DNA of 64,000 nucleotides from the NCBI RefSeq assembly GCF_030811475.1, contig NZ_JAUSQV010000001.1, forward strand, positions 1,318,501 through 1,382,500, given 5' to 3'. Position 1 is the first letter of the stretch, and each line of letters begins with the position of its first letter. Below the pieces are notes generated by a model. The model did no database searches and was not told where the DNA came from. It saw nothing but the letters and a program-made list of their open reading frames with translations. This document shows, one piece after another, positions 51,945 to 61,700 of the stretch. This DNA comes from Nakamurella flavida. Lineage in GTDB: Bacteria; Actinomycetota; Actinomycetes; Mycobacteriales; Nakamurellaceae. The position numbers and the translations under genes are program-made.

Positions 51945-53107
51945 TGGAACAACCCCTTCACCCAGGCGTACGCCTGGTCCCACCACTGCCGCAGCAGGTC
52001 GCCGTACGTGCCGGTCACATCGGAGATCATCAGAGCGGCCACGATCGCGGCCGCCGCCGCCAGCACCAGGAACAGCACCAGCAACCAGGAGATGCGCGCG
52101 CGGTACAACGCGGCCACCGCGGAGGCGTCGACGATCTTGTTCGCCACCCGCATGCGGACCAGGAAGGTGGACGCGCCCCGACCGCGGTCGAGCAGATCGG
52201 TCAGCCCGGTGCGGATCCCGACGGTGACGATCAGCCCTGCCTCGTGGGCGTCCACGAGCAGCAGGGCCAGATCCTCGGTGGTCCCGGCGGCCGGGAAGGT
52301 GACCGCGCCGACGCCGAGGTCCTGCAGGCGCTCCAGGCCGGGGGCGTGGCCGTCGACATGCGCGGGGAGCACCACCTCGGCGCCGCTGCGCAGGGTCTCG
52401 GGCTCGATGTGCTCGGGGTTGCCGATGATCAGGTCGGGCTTGTAGCCGGCGGCGCGCAGGGCATCGGCCCCGGCGTCCACCCCGACCAGCACGGGCTTGT
52501 CGTCGGCGATGTACTTCCGCAGCGACTTGAGCTGGGCCTTGGTGTCCGCGGACTGCGCCACGAGCAGCACCTGCCGCCCCTTGAGCGCGGTGCTCACGGG
52601 CGGGATGCCGATGCCGTCGAGCAGCAGCGACCGCTCGCGCTTCATGTACTCGATGGCATTGGCCGCGAACGCCTCGAGCTGGGCGGACATGCCCGTCTTG
52701 GCCTCGATCATCAGATCCGAGACCGACTCGGTGGTCTGCTCGATGCCGACGGCGACCGGCTCCTCCCCGAGGAAGATGGTGCCGCCGTCGATGCGGATCT
52801 TGGCGCCGTCCTTGAGCCGGGTGAAGACCTTGTCCCCGACCTCGTCCACCAGCACGATGCCGGCCGCGACCAGGATCTCCGGACCGACGTTCGGGTACCG
52901 GCCGGAGATGGACGGTGCCGCGTTCACGACGGCGGTGATCCCGGCCCGCACGAGGGCGTCGGCGGTGGACCGGTCGATGTCGGGCTGGTCGATGACGACG
53001 ATGTCGCGGTGCCCGACCCGGCTCAGCAGGGACTCGGTCCGGCGGGAGACGCGTGCCACGCCTGTGACACCGGGCAACGCGCGTGACTGGCGTGACAGAA
53101 GTTTCAT
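51941..53107 (-). CDS. steA: SteA-like cytokinetic protein
   Basis: The 388-residue protein matches the Rv1697/SteA family, linked to cell separation in corynebacteria with its partner SteB. It has a thiamine-pyrophosphokinase-like fold (VVNAAPSISGRYPNVGPEILVAAGI; KPDLIIGNPEHIEPETLRSGAEVV; DGHAPGLERLQDLGVGAVTFPAAG), and a C-terminal transmembrane helix (WLLVLFLVLAAAAAIVAALMI, about 344-364). Its immediate coupling to mctB, also a membrane-anchored coiled-coil protein, agrees with a SteA/SteB-like pair. ATG 53107 is preceded by a purine-poor stretch. Confidence 0.85.
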   Translation of the reverse strand: MKLLSRQSRALPGVTGVARVSRRTESLLSRVGHRDIVVIDQPDIDRSTADALVRAGITAVVNAAPSISGRYPNVGPEILVAAGIVLVDEVGDKVFTRLKDGAKIRIDGGTIFLGEEPVAVGIEQTTESVSDLMIEAKTGMSAQLEAFAANAIEYMKRERSLLLDGIGIPPVSTALKGRQVLLVAQSADTKAQLKSLRKYIADDKPVLVGVDAGADALRAAGYKPDLIIGNPEHIEPETLRSGAEVVLPAHVDGHAPGLERLQDLGVGAVTFPAAGTTEDLALLLVDAHEAGLIVTVGIRTGLTDLLDRGRGASTFLVRMRVANKIVDASAVAALYRARISWLLVLFLVLAAAAAIVAALMISDVTGTYGDLLRQWWDQAYAWVKGLFQ

Positions 53108-53375
53108 GTGGGCATGGTGGCAGCAGGGTGGGGGGATCTGGGGGAGGCAGGGCAGGTGTCGTCACGTGACGCCCGCCGCCCGCGCACGGGATCACCCGAT
53201 CGGGGGGCGGCCCGGCCAGGGCGGAGGACGACCGGATCGGATCACCCCAGGGCTCGTGCCGGGGCGTCGGCGGTCCCGCCGCCGGCGGGATCGGCGGGGG
53301 GTCAGCGGGGGGTCAGCGGGGGCGGTCCGGATGCGCCGGGCGGAACCCGGTGTCCCGGATCCGACGGCCGGGTCC

Positions 53376-55244
53376 TCAGGTCCGGGCGGGCCGGCGGGTG
53401 GGCTCCCGGGTCGCGGCGAGCAGATCGGCGGCGTGCGCCCGGGCCGTCGGGCTGTCCGTGCCGCCCAGCATGCGGGCGAGCTCGCTGTCCCGGTCGGCGT
53501 CGGCCACCTGCCGCACCGACGACGAGCCGATGGTGCCGCCCTCCCCCGGCTCGACCACGAAGTGCCGGTCGGCGAACGCGGCCACCTGGGCGAGGTGGGT
53601 GACCACGATGACCTGGTGATCCCGGGCGAGATCGGCCAAACGACGGCCGATCTCGGTGGCAGCGCGCCCGCCGACGCCGGCGTCGACCTCGTCGAAGACG
53701 AGCGTGTCGACGGGATCCGACCCGGCCAGCACCGCCTCCAGCGCCAGCATGACGCGGGACAGCTCGCCACCGGAGGCGCCCTTGTTGATGGGCAGCTCGG
53801 GCGCCCCGGGATGGGCGGTCATCACGATCTCCACCGTGTCGATGCCGCTGGCGCCGGCCTGCACCCAGGCACCCTCGACCTGCAGCACGTCGACCGGTCG
53901 GACGACGGCACGCTCCCGTGCACCGGAGCGGGCCGGGGTCGACGCGCGCGTCGACGTCGCGGCGCGGGCCGCGGCGGTCGTGCGGGCCGGGGTGTCGGTA
54001 CCGGCGGCGGGCGGGGTCGGCTCCTCCCACACCCGGCGGGTCACCGCGACCCGGACCGATGCCCGCCCCATCGCCAGAGCGGCCAGCTCGTCGGTCACCG
54101 CCGCGCCGAGGGTGGCGGCCGCGGCCGATCGCCCGGCCGACACCTCGGCCGCCAGCACGGCGACCTCGTCGGCCAGGCGCTGCGCCTCCGCGGCCAGCTG
54201 GGCCAGCGCCTCCTCGGACGAGTCCAGCCCGGTGAGCTCGGCCTCGGCCTCGCGACTCCAGGCCAGCACGGCGTCGACGTCCTCGCCGTACCGGCGGGTC
54301 AGCGTCTTCAACGCGGCCTGCCGGGACAGCAGCTGCTCCAACTCGGCCGGGTCGGAGTCCAGACCGTCGAGGTACGCCGACAGCTCGGCCGACGCATCGG
54401 CCAGCACGGCGGACGCCTCGTGCAGCTGCGCACCCAGGGCGGACAACCGCTCGTCGGTGGCGGCGAGCACCGCGTGCCGGGCCGTCTCGACCAGGCCGAC
54501 CGCGGTGGGGGCGTCGGTCAGCGTGTCCGCACCGGCGAGCGCAGTCAGGGCCTGCTGGGCCGCCGCGCGGAGATCGTCGACGTTCTCCCGGCGCCGGACC
54601 TCGGCGAGCAGATCCACGTCCTCACCGGGCAGCGGCGCTACGGCCTGGATCTCCTGGACCCCGAGCCGCAGCACCTGTTCCCGCTGCGCGAGCTCGCGCG
54701 CACGGGTGCGACGGTCGGCGAGGTCGGCGACCGCCGCCTGCCAGCGATCCCGCGCGGCCCGGTACCGCACCAGCAGATCGTGCAGGCCGGCGTACCGGTC
54801 CAACACGGCGCGTTGGTTGGACCCCCGGAGCAGGCCGATGGCCTCGGACTGGCCGTGCACCGCGAGCAGCGAACCGGTCAGTTCGGCCAGCACGGCCAAC
54901 GGCGCCGCCCGGCCACCGACGTGGGCGCGGGACCGACCGTCGGCACTGACACTGCGGACCGCGATGACACTGCCGTCGTCGTCCAGGCTGCCGCCGGCGG
55001 CGGTGACGGTGTGCTCGATCGTCCCACCGGGCGGGAGGGTGAAGCGCGCCTCGACCACGGCGCGGTCGGCCCCGGCCCGGACCCGGGCGGCGTCGGCCCG
55101 GGCCGCCCCGATCAGGCTGAGGGCGGTGACCACCATCGTCTTGCCGGCCCCGGTCTCGCCAGTGACCGCGGTGAACCCGCGCGAGGGCTCGAGCACGGCT
55201 TCGTCGATCACCCCGAGGCCGGTGATCCGCAGTTCGGCGAGCAT
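53376..55244 (-). CDS. recN: DNA repair protein RecN
   Basis: The 622-residue SMC-like ATPase acts in double-strand-break repair. The N-terminal LAELRITGLGVIDEAVLE and Walker A GETGAGKTM (about 30-38) are followed by two coiled-coil arms, and the C-terminal part has the ABC signature GASGGELSRVMLALEAVL, Walker B TLVFDEVDAGVGG, and VTHLAQVAAFAD. The C-terminal lobe contains an Ala/Thr/Arg-rich insert before the signature. ATG 55244 has a TACCGT -10 box (55251-55256) 6 nt upstream, which suggests a leaderless transcript. No LexA box was recognised. Confidence 0.95.
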   Translation of the reverse strand: MLAELRITGLGVIDEAVLEPSRGFTAVTGETGAGKTMVVTALSLIGAARADAARVRAGADRAVVEARFTLPPGGTIEHTVTAAGGSLDDDGSVIAVRSVSADGRSRAHVGGRAAPLAVLAELTGSLLAVHGQSEAIGLLRGSNQRAVLDRYAGLHDLLVRYRAARDRWQAAVADLADRRTRARELAQREQVLRLGVQEIQAVAPLPGEDVDLLAEVRRRENVDDLRAAAQQALTALAGADTLTDAPTAVGLVETARHAVLAATDERLSALGAQLHEASAVLADASAELSAYLDGLDSDPAELEQLLSRQAALKTLTRRYGEDVDAVLAWSREAEAELTGLDSSEEALAQLAAEAQRLADEVAVLAAEVSAGRSAAAATLGAAVTDELAALAMGRASVRVAVTRRVWEEPTPPAAGTDTPARTTAAARAATSTRASTPARSGARERAVVRPVDVLQVEGAWVQAGASGIDTVEIVMTAHPGAPELPINKGASGGELSRVMLALEAVLAGSDPVDTLVFDEVDAGVGGRAATEIGRRLADLARDHQVIVVTHLAQVAAFADRHFVVEPGEGGTIGSSSVRQVADADRDSELARMLGGTDSPTARAHAADLLAATREPTRRPART

Positions 55245-55332
55245 GCGGCCACGGTAGCCCCGCGCGTCCCGCTGCCGCGGGAGATCGGCCGGATTGGGGA
55301 CAGGTGTTCGGATCGCCGCCCGGATCGGCGGA

Positions 55333-56217
55333 TCAGTGCCGCTGCTGACGCCAGCCGTGCACCGGGAGGGCGAACTTGCGCACCAACCGGTCAGTGAACG
55401 GGAGATCGCCCAGCCGCACCATCTTCACCGGGCTGTCGCCCTTGCGGACGTGGATGCGGGCCCCCGGCGGCACCTCGACGGTCCGGCGTCCGTCGCAGGT
55501 CAGCACGGCCGACTGCCCGCCGGGATCGATGTGCACGGTGACGGTGGCCGTGGGTGCGACCACCAGGGACCGCGCGAACAGGGCGTGCGCGTTCAGCGGG
55601 GTGACCAGCAGGGCGTCGACCCCCGGCCAGACGACGGGGCCACCCGCGGAGAACGCGTAGGCGGTGGAGCCGGTGGGCGTGGCGCACAACACGCCGTCGC
55701 AGCCGTAGGCCGACACGCCGTGGCCGTCCACCTCGACGACGACGTCCAGGATGCGCTCCCGCATGCCCTTCTCCACGCTGATCTCGTTCAGGGCCCAGCC
55801 GGTGGCGATCTCCTCGCCGTCGACCTCCACGGCGAACTCGACGGTCATCCGCTCGGCCAGCCGGTAGGTGCGGTCGACGACGGCGGTGAGTGCCGCGTCG
55901 ACCTCGCTGACGTCGGCCTCGGCCAGGAAGCCGACCCGGCCCAGGTTGACCCCCACCACCGGGACGTCGAGGACGCGGGCCTGTTCGGCGGCGCGCAACA
56001 GGGTGCCGTCCCCGCCCATGGCCAGGACCAGTTCGACCGGGCAGTCCAGCAGGTCGGTCTCGTGGTCGTAGACGGTGAGGTCGAGCCCGGCGCCCTCGCC
56101 GGGCAGGGCGACCAGGTCGATGCCGGCATCGGCGAGGCGCTGCCGGGCGATGCTGGCGGTGGCGTAGATGTCCTCGCGTCCGGTGTGGGCGACGAGCAGC
56201 ATGCGCCGGTCGCTCAT
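55333..56217 (-). CDS. nadK: NAD kinase
   Basis: The 294-residue protein phosphorylates NAD to NADP. It shows the GGDGT motif (MGGDGTLLRAAEQA, about 66-79), the NEISV motif (ALNEISVEKG), and the Gly-rich TPTGSTAYAFSAGGPVVWPG. The length agrees with actinobacterial PpnK. It lies 40 bp downstream of tlyA and 88 bp upstream of recN, matching the M. tuberculosis Rv1694-Rv1696 order. Confidence 0.95.
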   Translation of the reverse strand: MSDRRMLLVAHTGREDIYATASIARQRLADAGIDLVALPGEGAGLDLTVYDHETDLLDCPVELVLAMGGDGTLLRAAEQARVLDVPVVGVNLGRVGFLAEADVSEVDAALTAVVDRTYRLAERMTVEFAVEVDGEEIATGWALNEISVEKGMRERILDVVVEVDGHGVSAYGCDGVLCATPTGSTAYAFSAGGPVVWPGVDALLVTPLNAHALFARSLVVAPTATVTVHIDPGGQSAVLTCDGRRTVEVPPGARIHVRKGDSPVKMVRLGDLPFTDRLVRKFALPVHGWRQQRH

Positions 56218-56257
56218 CGGTGTGCCGGCCGGTGCGTGCTCGTGGTGTGCGCTGCGG

Positions 56258-57070
56258 TCATGACGGACCCTCCCTCACTGCGGTCTGCACCATGGACGCG
56301 GCGGTGTCGGCGTCCACCGGGCTGTCGGCCCGCAGGTGCACGAAGAACTCGACGTTCCCGCTCGGACCGGGCAGCGGCGACGCCACCGCACCGGCCAGAC
56401 CCCAACCCAGTAGACCAGCCGCACGCACGACGTCCAGCACCGCCTCGGCGCGCAGGGCCGGGTCGCGCACGACTCCCCCGGCACCCAATCGCGCCTTGCC
56501 CACCTCGAACTGGGGTTTGACCATCAGGGCCAGGTCGGCACCGTCGGCCGTGCAGGCGATGAGCGCGGGCAGCACCAACCCCAGCGAGATGAAGGACAGA
56601 TCGGCGACGACGAGATCGACGGGCCCGCCGATCACCTCGGGGGTGAGGGTGCGGACGTTGGTCCGGTCGATCACCTGGACCCGTTCGTCGTTCTGCAGGC
56701 GCCAGATCAGCTGCCCGTACCCGACGTCCACAGCGACGACCTCACGGGCACCGCGCCGCAGCAGCACGTCGGTGAAGCCGCCGGTGGAGGCCCCGGCGTC
56801 CAGGCACCGCCGGCCGGCGACGTCGATCCCGGAGAACGCGTCCAGGGCACCGATGATTTTGTGGGCGCCCCGCGACGCCCAGTCCTCGTCGGTGACGTCG
56901 TCCCGCACCAGGACGGGGGTGGCCTTGTCCACGGCGGTGGCGGCCTTGCTCGCCACGGACCCGGCGACCAGCACACGACCGGCGTCGATCAGCGAGGTGG
57001 CGTGCTCCCGGGAGCGAGCCAGGCCGCGTCGGACGAGTTCGCTGTCGAGCCGGGCCCGGCGCACGCTCAC
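56258..57070 (-). CDS. tlyA: TlyA family rRNA 2'-O-methyltransferase
   Basis: The 270-residue protein has an N-terminal S4 RNA-binding domain (1-62; RLDSELVRRGLARSREHATSLIDAGRVLVAG) and a methyltransferase domain with the SAM motif CLDAGASTGGFTDVLLRRGA (about 90-108) and the K-D-K-type residues in SRGAHKI and VKPQFEVG. In mycobacteria TlyA methylates 16S C1409 and 23S C1920 and determines capreomycin sensitivity. It overlaps the upstream small gene by 4 bp. Confidence 0.93.
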   Translation of the reverse strand: MSVRRARLDSELVRRGLARSREHATSLIDAGRVLVAGSVASKAATAVDKATPVLVRDDVTDEDWASRGAHKIIGALDAFSGIDVAGRRCLDAGASTGGFTDVLLRRGAREVVAVDVGYGQLIWRLQNDERVQVIDRTNVRTLTPEVIGGPVDLVVADLSFISLGLVLPALIACTADGADLALMVKPQFEVGKARLGAGGVVRDPALRAEAVLDVVRAAGLLGWGLAGAVASPLPGPSGNVEFFVHLRADSPVDADTAASMVQTAVREGPS

Positions 57071-57408
57071 CGCCCCTGGTCGACGGTCGCGGCCAGCGCG
57101 TCGGTCAACGTGCCGTGCAGACGCGCGTAGACCTGGGGGTGCTCGGCCAGCGGCAGATCGGTCAGGGTGGCCAGCTCGTCGTCCACCGCGGCCGCGATGT
57201 CGGCGTCCGTCTGGCGACCGGTCGGGGCGCCGGACGACGCGGTCGAGGGCACGGCCCGGGTCACCGGCGGCGGGCCACCGGGGACGGGTGCGGTCGGCAC
57301 GTCCCGCGCTGGGGAGACCGGAGTGGGTGTACCGGGCCGGCCGGTGGGGACCCCGGGCAGACCGGGCCGGGGGCCGGGTGCACCGGGACGCGGTCCGTCG
57401 TGGGCCAT
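57067..57408 (-). CDS. Small protein upstream of tlyA, Pro-rich with helical C-terminus
   Basis: The 113-residue protein has a disordered Gly/Pro/Thr N-terminus (1-65) and a short acidic helical C-terminus (DIAAAVDDELATLTDLPLAE, PQVYARLHGTLTDALAATVD). By position it equals M. tuberculosis Rv1693. No function is known. ATG 57408 follows GGAGGAGTC; the in-frame reading up to 57519 was rejected. Overlap with tlyA is ATGA-type, so the pair is coupled. Confidence 0.78.
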   Translation of the reverse strand: MAHDGPRPGAPGPRPGLPGVPTGRPGTPTPVSPARDVPTAPVPGGPPPVTRAVPSTASSGAPTGRQTDADIAAAVDDELATLTDLPLAEHPQVYARLHGTLTDALAATVDQGR

Positions 57409-57732
57409 GACTCCTCCGGGGGGCTGATCGGCGGGCGGGCGACGCCGCCCCGGGGTGGACGACCGGGAGCCGATCATCGGGACGGCAGGCCGCCGGGACC
57501 TGACGGGCCCGACGGTCACGCTAGCTCAGCCGCCCGACCCTCGGATGCGGGCCGACACCGGAGCGGCCCTCGGCTCGGTGCCCGCGCAGCGGCATGCGCG
57601 GGTCGTCGTGGACGGGGAACGCGTCGGGGACATCGCCCACCGGCTCCCGCGCCCTGCAACGCAGCGCGCCGGCTGCCGGTCCCCGAGGGAACCGGCAGCC
57701 GGCGCAGCATGTCCGCCCCGCTGGGCGCGCGG
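57409..57732. other. Intergenic region (324 bp) between HAD gene and small gene
   Basis: It contains the HAD-gene terminator (57666-57705) and the promoter region of the small gene-tlyA-nadK unit. No extra gene was seen. Confidence 0.5.
57666..57705. terminator. Terminator after HAD phosphatase gene
   Basis: A perfect 15-bp stem (GCGCCGGCTGCCGGT and complement) surrounds a 10-nt loop that can pair further (CCCC/GGGA). It lies about 30 bp past the HAD stop on the minus strand. Confidence 0.8.
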
Positions 57733-58785
57733 TCAGCGGTCTGCGGTCAACCCGGCGCGGGCGAGAACGGCCGCGGTGTCGTCGTCCGCGGCCACGACAC
57801 GGGTGGAGCCACCGGCCCAGGCCGCGACCACCACCGCGGCCAGGGCGTGCAGAGCCTCCGCATCCCGGGACCGGTCGTCCTGGTCGTGGGCCGCGGGTGC
57901 GCCGCCGGAGCGGGCGAGCGTCACCGCTCCGTCGGCGGTCACCGCGGTCCAGGCGGACGTGTCGGCCGAACGCAGGTCGACGACCCGTCCGGCGTCGATC
58001 AACCCGCGCATGTCCAGCGAGACATGCGTCGGCCGCTGGTGTTCCGGCGCGGACACCAGGTCCTGGGCGGTGGACACCCCGGTGAGGACCAGCAGCGCGG
58101 GATACCCCGCGGTGCAACCGGCCTCGATGTCGGTGTCCAGTCGGTCACCGACGACCAGTGGGTTGCTGGATCCGGCGCGCCGGACGGCCTCGTCCAGCAG
58201 CGGGCTGGCGGGTTTGCCGGCCACCCTGGGCGTGAGCCCGGTCGCGGCGACCAGCGCCGCCACCATCGAGCCGTTGCCGGGCAGCAGACCGCGATCGGTG
58301 GGCAACGTGCTGTCCACGTTGCAGGCCACCCAGTCGATCCCCGACCGGAGCGCGATGCAGCCCTCGGCCAGATTCACCCACCCGGTGTCCGGCGAGTGTC
58401 CCTGCACCAGCGCGACCGGTCCCTCGGCCGCCGTCCGCACCGGGACGAGCCCGGCGTCCTGCACGGCGGTGGCCAGCCAGGGCGCCCCGATGACCAGCAC
58501 CGCCGACCCGGCGGGGTGGGTGTCGGCGAGCATCGTCGCCGCCGCCTCCGGCGAGGTCAGCACCTCCTCGTCGGTGGCCGGCACCCCCATGGCGGTCAGC
58601 GCGGCCGCCACCTCGGCGGGGGGACGGGACGCGTTGTTGGTGACGTACATCGGACGCGAACCGAGCTCCCGGGCGGCGGCCAGTGCCTCGCCGACGTGCT
58701 CGATGACCTGACCACCGAGATAGACGGTGCCGTCCAGATCGAGCAGCAGGGCGTCGAATTCGGCCGCCGGAACGGTGGCTGTCAT
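57733..58785 (-). CDS. HAD-IIA family phosphatase (NagD/p-nitrophenyl phosphatase type)
   Basis: The 350-residue protein has the HAD motif I DLDGTVYLGG (16-25), motif II VTNNAS, the C2 cap domain in the middle, motif III GKPASPLL, and motif IV VVGDRLDTDIEAG. NagD-type enzymes dephosphorylate nucleotides or sugar phosphates; the M. tuberculosis counterpart Rv1692 is a glycerol 3-phosphate phosphatase. It overlaps the large TPR gene by ATGA (58782-58785). A C-terminal extension of about 80 residues follows the HAD core. Confidence 0.9.
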   Translation of the reverse strand: MTATVPAAEFDALLLDLDGTVYLGGQVIEHVGEALAAARELGSRPMYVTNNASRPPAEVAAALTAMGVPATDEEVLTSPEAAATMLADTHPAGSAVLVIGAPWLATAVQDAGLVPVRTAAEGPVALVQGHSPDTGWVNLAEGCIALRSGIDWVACNVDSTLPTDRGLLPGNGSMVAALVAATGLTPRVAGKPASPLLDEAVRRAGSSNPLVVGDRLDTDIEAGCTAGYPALLVLTGVSTAQDLVSAPEHQRPTHVSLDMRGLIDAGRVVDLRSADTSAWTAVTADGAVTLARSGGAPAAHDQDDRSRDAEALHALAAVVVAAWAGGSTRVVAADDDTAAVLARAGLTADR

Positions 58786-61700
58786 GCCCGGTCCCCCGTG
58801 CTCGGCCGGTCGATGTCCTCGCGTCCGGCCGGGGCGTTCCCGCGGTCCGAGGCAGTCGGATCGGGCAGGCCGGTGTCGGTGGTGCCCGCGGGCACCGACG
58901 GCGCCGTGTACCCGGAATGCGAGAACAACGAGGAGGTCACCGCGCCGGGCGCGGCCGGATCGGTGGCTGTTCCTTCGGGGGCGGGCTCGGCCTCGGCCTC
59001 GTCCCCAGCCTTCTGGGCCGCGGTCTCGTCGGGGTCGACCGACTCCGTGGTGTCGGCAGACGCTGCGGTGTCGAGCCGGGTCTGCTCCGTGTCGCTCTCG
59101 GCGGACGACGCGGACGCCTCTCGCGGCTGGTCGGCCGTTGCCTGGACGACCTCGGCCGGGTCGGCGTCGTCCTGTCCCTCGCCGGCCGGCACGACGGCCG
59201 ACTCGTCGGGGTCGTCGACGACGGCATCGGATGCCTCAGGGTCGGTGATCCCGCCGTCGTCGGTATCCGCGGAGACCTCCAGCTCCGGGTCGTCGGCGGC
59301 ATCGTCGTCCTCGTCGGACCCGGCCTCACCGGTCTCGACGACGTCCACGGTGGTCCCGGTGACATCGTCGGAGTCGGACAACGCGACGGCGTCGTGGGTG
59401 TCGTCAGGATCGGTGTCGTCCGGGTCGGTGTCGTCGGTGTCGTCCGGGTCGGTGTCGTCGGTGTCGTCCGGGTCGGTGTCGTCGGTGTCGTCCTCCACGA
59501 GCATGGCGAGGCGTTCCTCGGCGTCGGTCTCCTCGTCGGTGTCGGCGTTCACCGCCCGCAGGAATCCGGCGATGGCCTCGTCGCGGCGGCCGGCCTGTTC
59601 GAGCAGATCGGCGTAGGCGAAGAGCAGTCGGGCGGGAGCCTCGACGCCGCTGTCCGGCCGGGCACCGGCCGCCTCGAGGTGCACCAGCGCGGCATCCAGC
59701 TGGCCGAGATCGGCTCGGGCTGCGGCGACCACGATGCGCAGTTCGAGTTGGGCGTCGGCGTCGAGCTGCTCGGCCTCGGCGGACCGGGACAGTTCGATGG
59801 CCTTCTCCGGGTTGCCCTGGGCGCGTTCGCAATCGGCCATCACGGCCAGGTGTCCGGGTCCGCCGGACATCCGACGGGCGGCGCGCAGCTCGGCGACAGC
59901 CTCGGACCACTGGCCGGCGCGGTACGCGACCAGTCCGACGGTCTCCCGGACCACGGCGATCCGTCCGCCCTTGGACCGTGCGGCTCGGGCATGCCGCCAG
60001 GCCAGTTCCGGCTCGTCCTCGGCGAGTTCGACCGCGGCCAGGAGATGCGCACCGACGAACTGGGACCCTTCGGCCGACAGCCCGCGCAGGTCTCGACGCA
60101 CCTCGGGGTCGAGCTCGGACACGTCCAGGTCGTCCGGCAAGTCGGGCCACCGTTCATTGACGTCCTCCTCCCGCACGCGGGAGCCGGTCGGCACTTCACG
60201 CGGGGGTCGGGCGTCGTCGAAGTCGCGGCGAGGACCGGAAGGTCGATCGTTCGGCCGCTGGCCTCGCTGAGCGGGCCCGGAATCGCGGTCGCGGTACGGG
60301 GGCCGGCGGTCCGCGGAGGCGTCCCGTGCGGGTCGGTCGTCCCGGGCGCCACGGCGATCACCGGAACCGTGGGGCGGTCGGTCGTCCCGAGCGGGACGGC
60401 GGGATCCGAAGAGTCCACCGCTCAGGTCTCCGCCCATGCCCGACGAACGTTCGGTGTCGCGGGGGGCGCGGTCGTCGGACGAGCGGGGACGGTCCTCACG
60501 CGGCGCCCAGGGTCGATCCGGTCGATCGGTGCGCTGGGTGCGGTCGTTGCGGGGTCCGCGGTCGTCTCGAGCAGGGCGGTCCTCCCGAGGCGTCCACGGC
60601 CGGTCCGGCCGATCGGTGCGCTGCGGGCGGTCACCGAAGGAACGCGGGCGGTCGTCGCGCGCGGGACGATCCTCGCGGGGAGTCCACGGTCGATCGCTGC
60701 GCTGCGTTCGGTCGGACTGCTGGGGACGGTCACCGGAGGAACGGGGGCGGTCATCACGTGCCGGCCGATCCTCCCGCGGGGTCCACGGCCGGTCGGGGCG
60801 GTCGGAGCGCTGCGGGCGGTCACCGAAGGAACGCGGCCGGTCGTCACGTGCCGGCCGATCCTCCCGCGGGGTCCAGGGACGGTCCGGGCGATCCCCAGTC
60901 GATCGGGGTCGATCATCGCGGGCGGGGCCACCGCGGGGCGACCAGGGTCGGTCGGCGCGGTCCCCGGTGGGACGCGATCGATCATCCCGCGTCGGGCGGT
61001 CCTCGCGGGGAGTCCACGGTCGGTCACTGCGGTCCGGTCGCTGCGGACGGTCGCCGTAGGAAGGTCGATCGGAGCGCTGGGGGCGGTCACCGAAAGAACG
61101 GGGGCGATCATCACGCGCGGGACGGTCCTCCCGGGAAGTCCACGGACGATCCGACCGTTGCGGTCGGTCGGACTGCTGGGGGCGGTCGCCGAAGGAACGC
61201 GGGCGGTCGTCACGCGCGGGACGGTCCTCCCGGGGGGTCCAGGGCCGATCGCTGCGCTCGGCCCGCTGGGGGCGGTCGCCGAAGGAACGGGAACGATCTG
61301 CCGGGCCGGAACGGTCCGGTCGCTGAGTGCGGTCACCGAAGGATCGGGGCGCGTCGTCGCGGCGGGGTCGGTCATCACGCTGGGGGCGGTCACCGAAGGA
61401 TCGGGGCGCGTCGTCGCGGCGGGGTCGGTCATCACGCTGAGTGCGGTCACCGAAGGATCGGGGCGCGTCGTCGCGACGGGGCCGGTCATCACGCTGCGGG
61501 CGGTCGCCGAAGGAACGCGGACGATCATCCCGGGACCCTCGGTCGTCACGGAAGGGACGATCCGATCGATCGCCGCGCGCGCCGCGGTCGGCACCCGGGC
61601 GGTCGCCGTCACGGGGCGGGCGAGGGCGGTCGCCGAACGGCCGACTCGGCCTGTCATCACGGCTGGAACGACCACCGGGAGGGCCCTGCCGATCGGAGCC

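Noticed and set aside
59395..61560. CRISPR array
   Set aside because: Repeats are directly adjacent without unique spacers and encode an in-frame protein.
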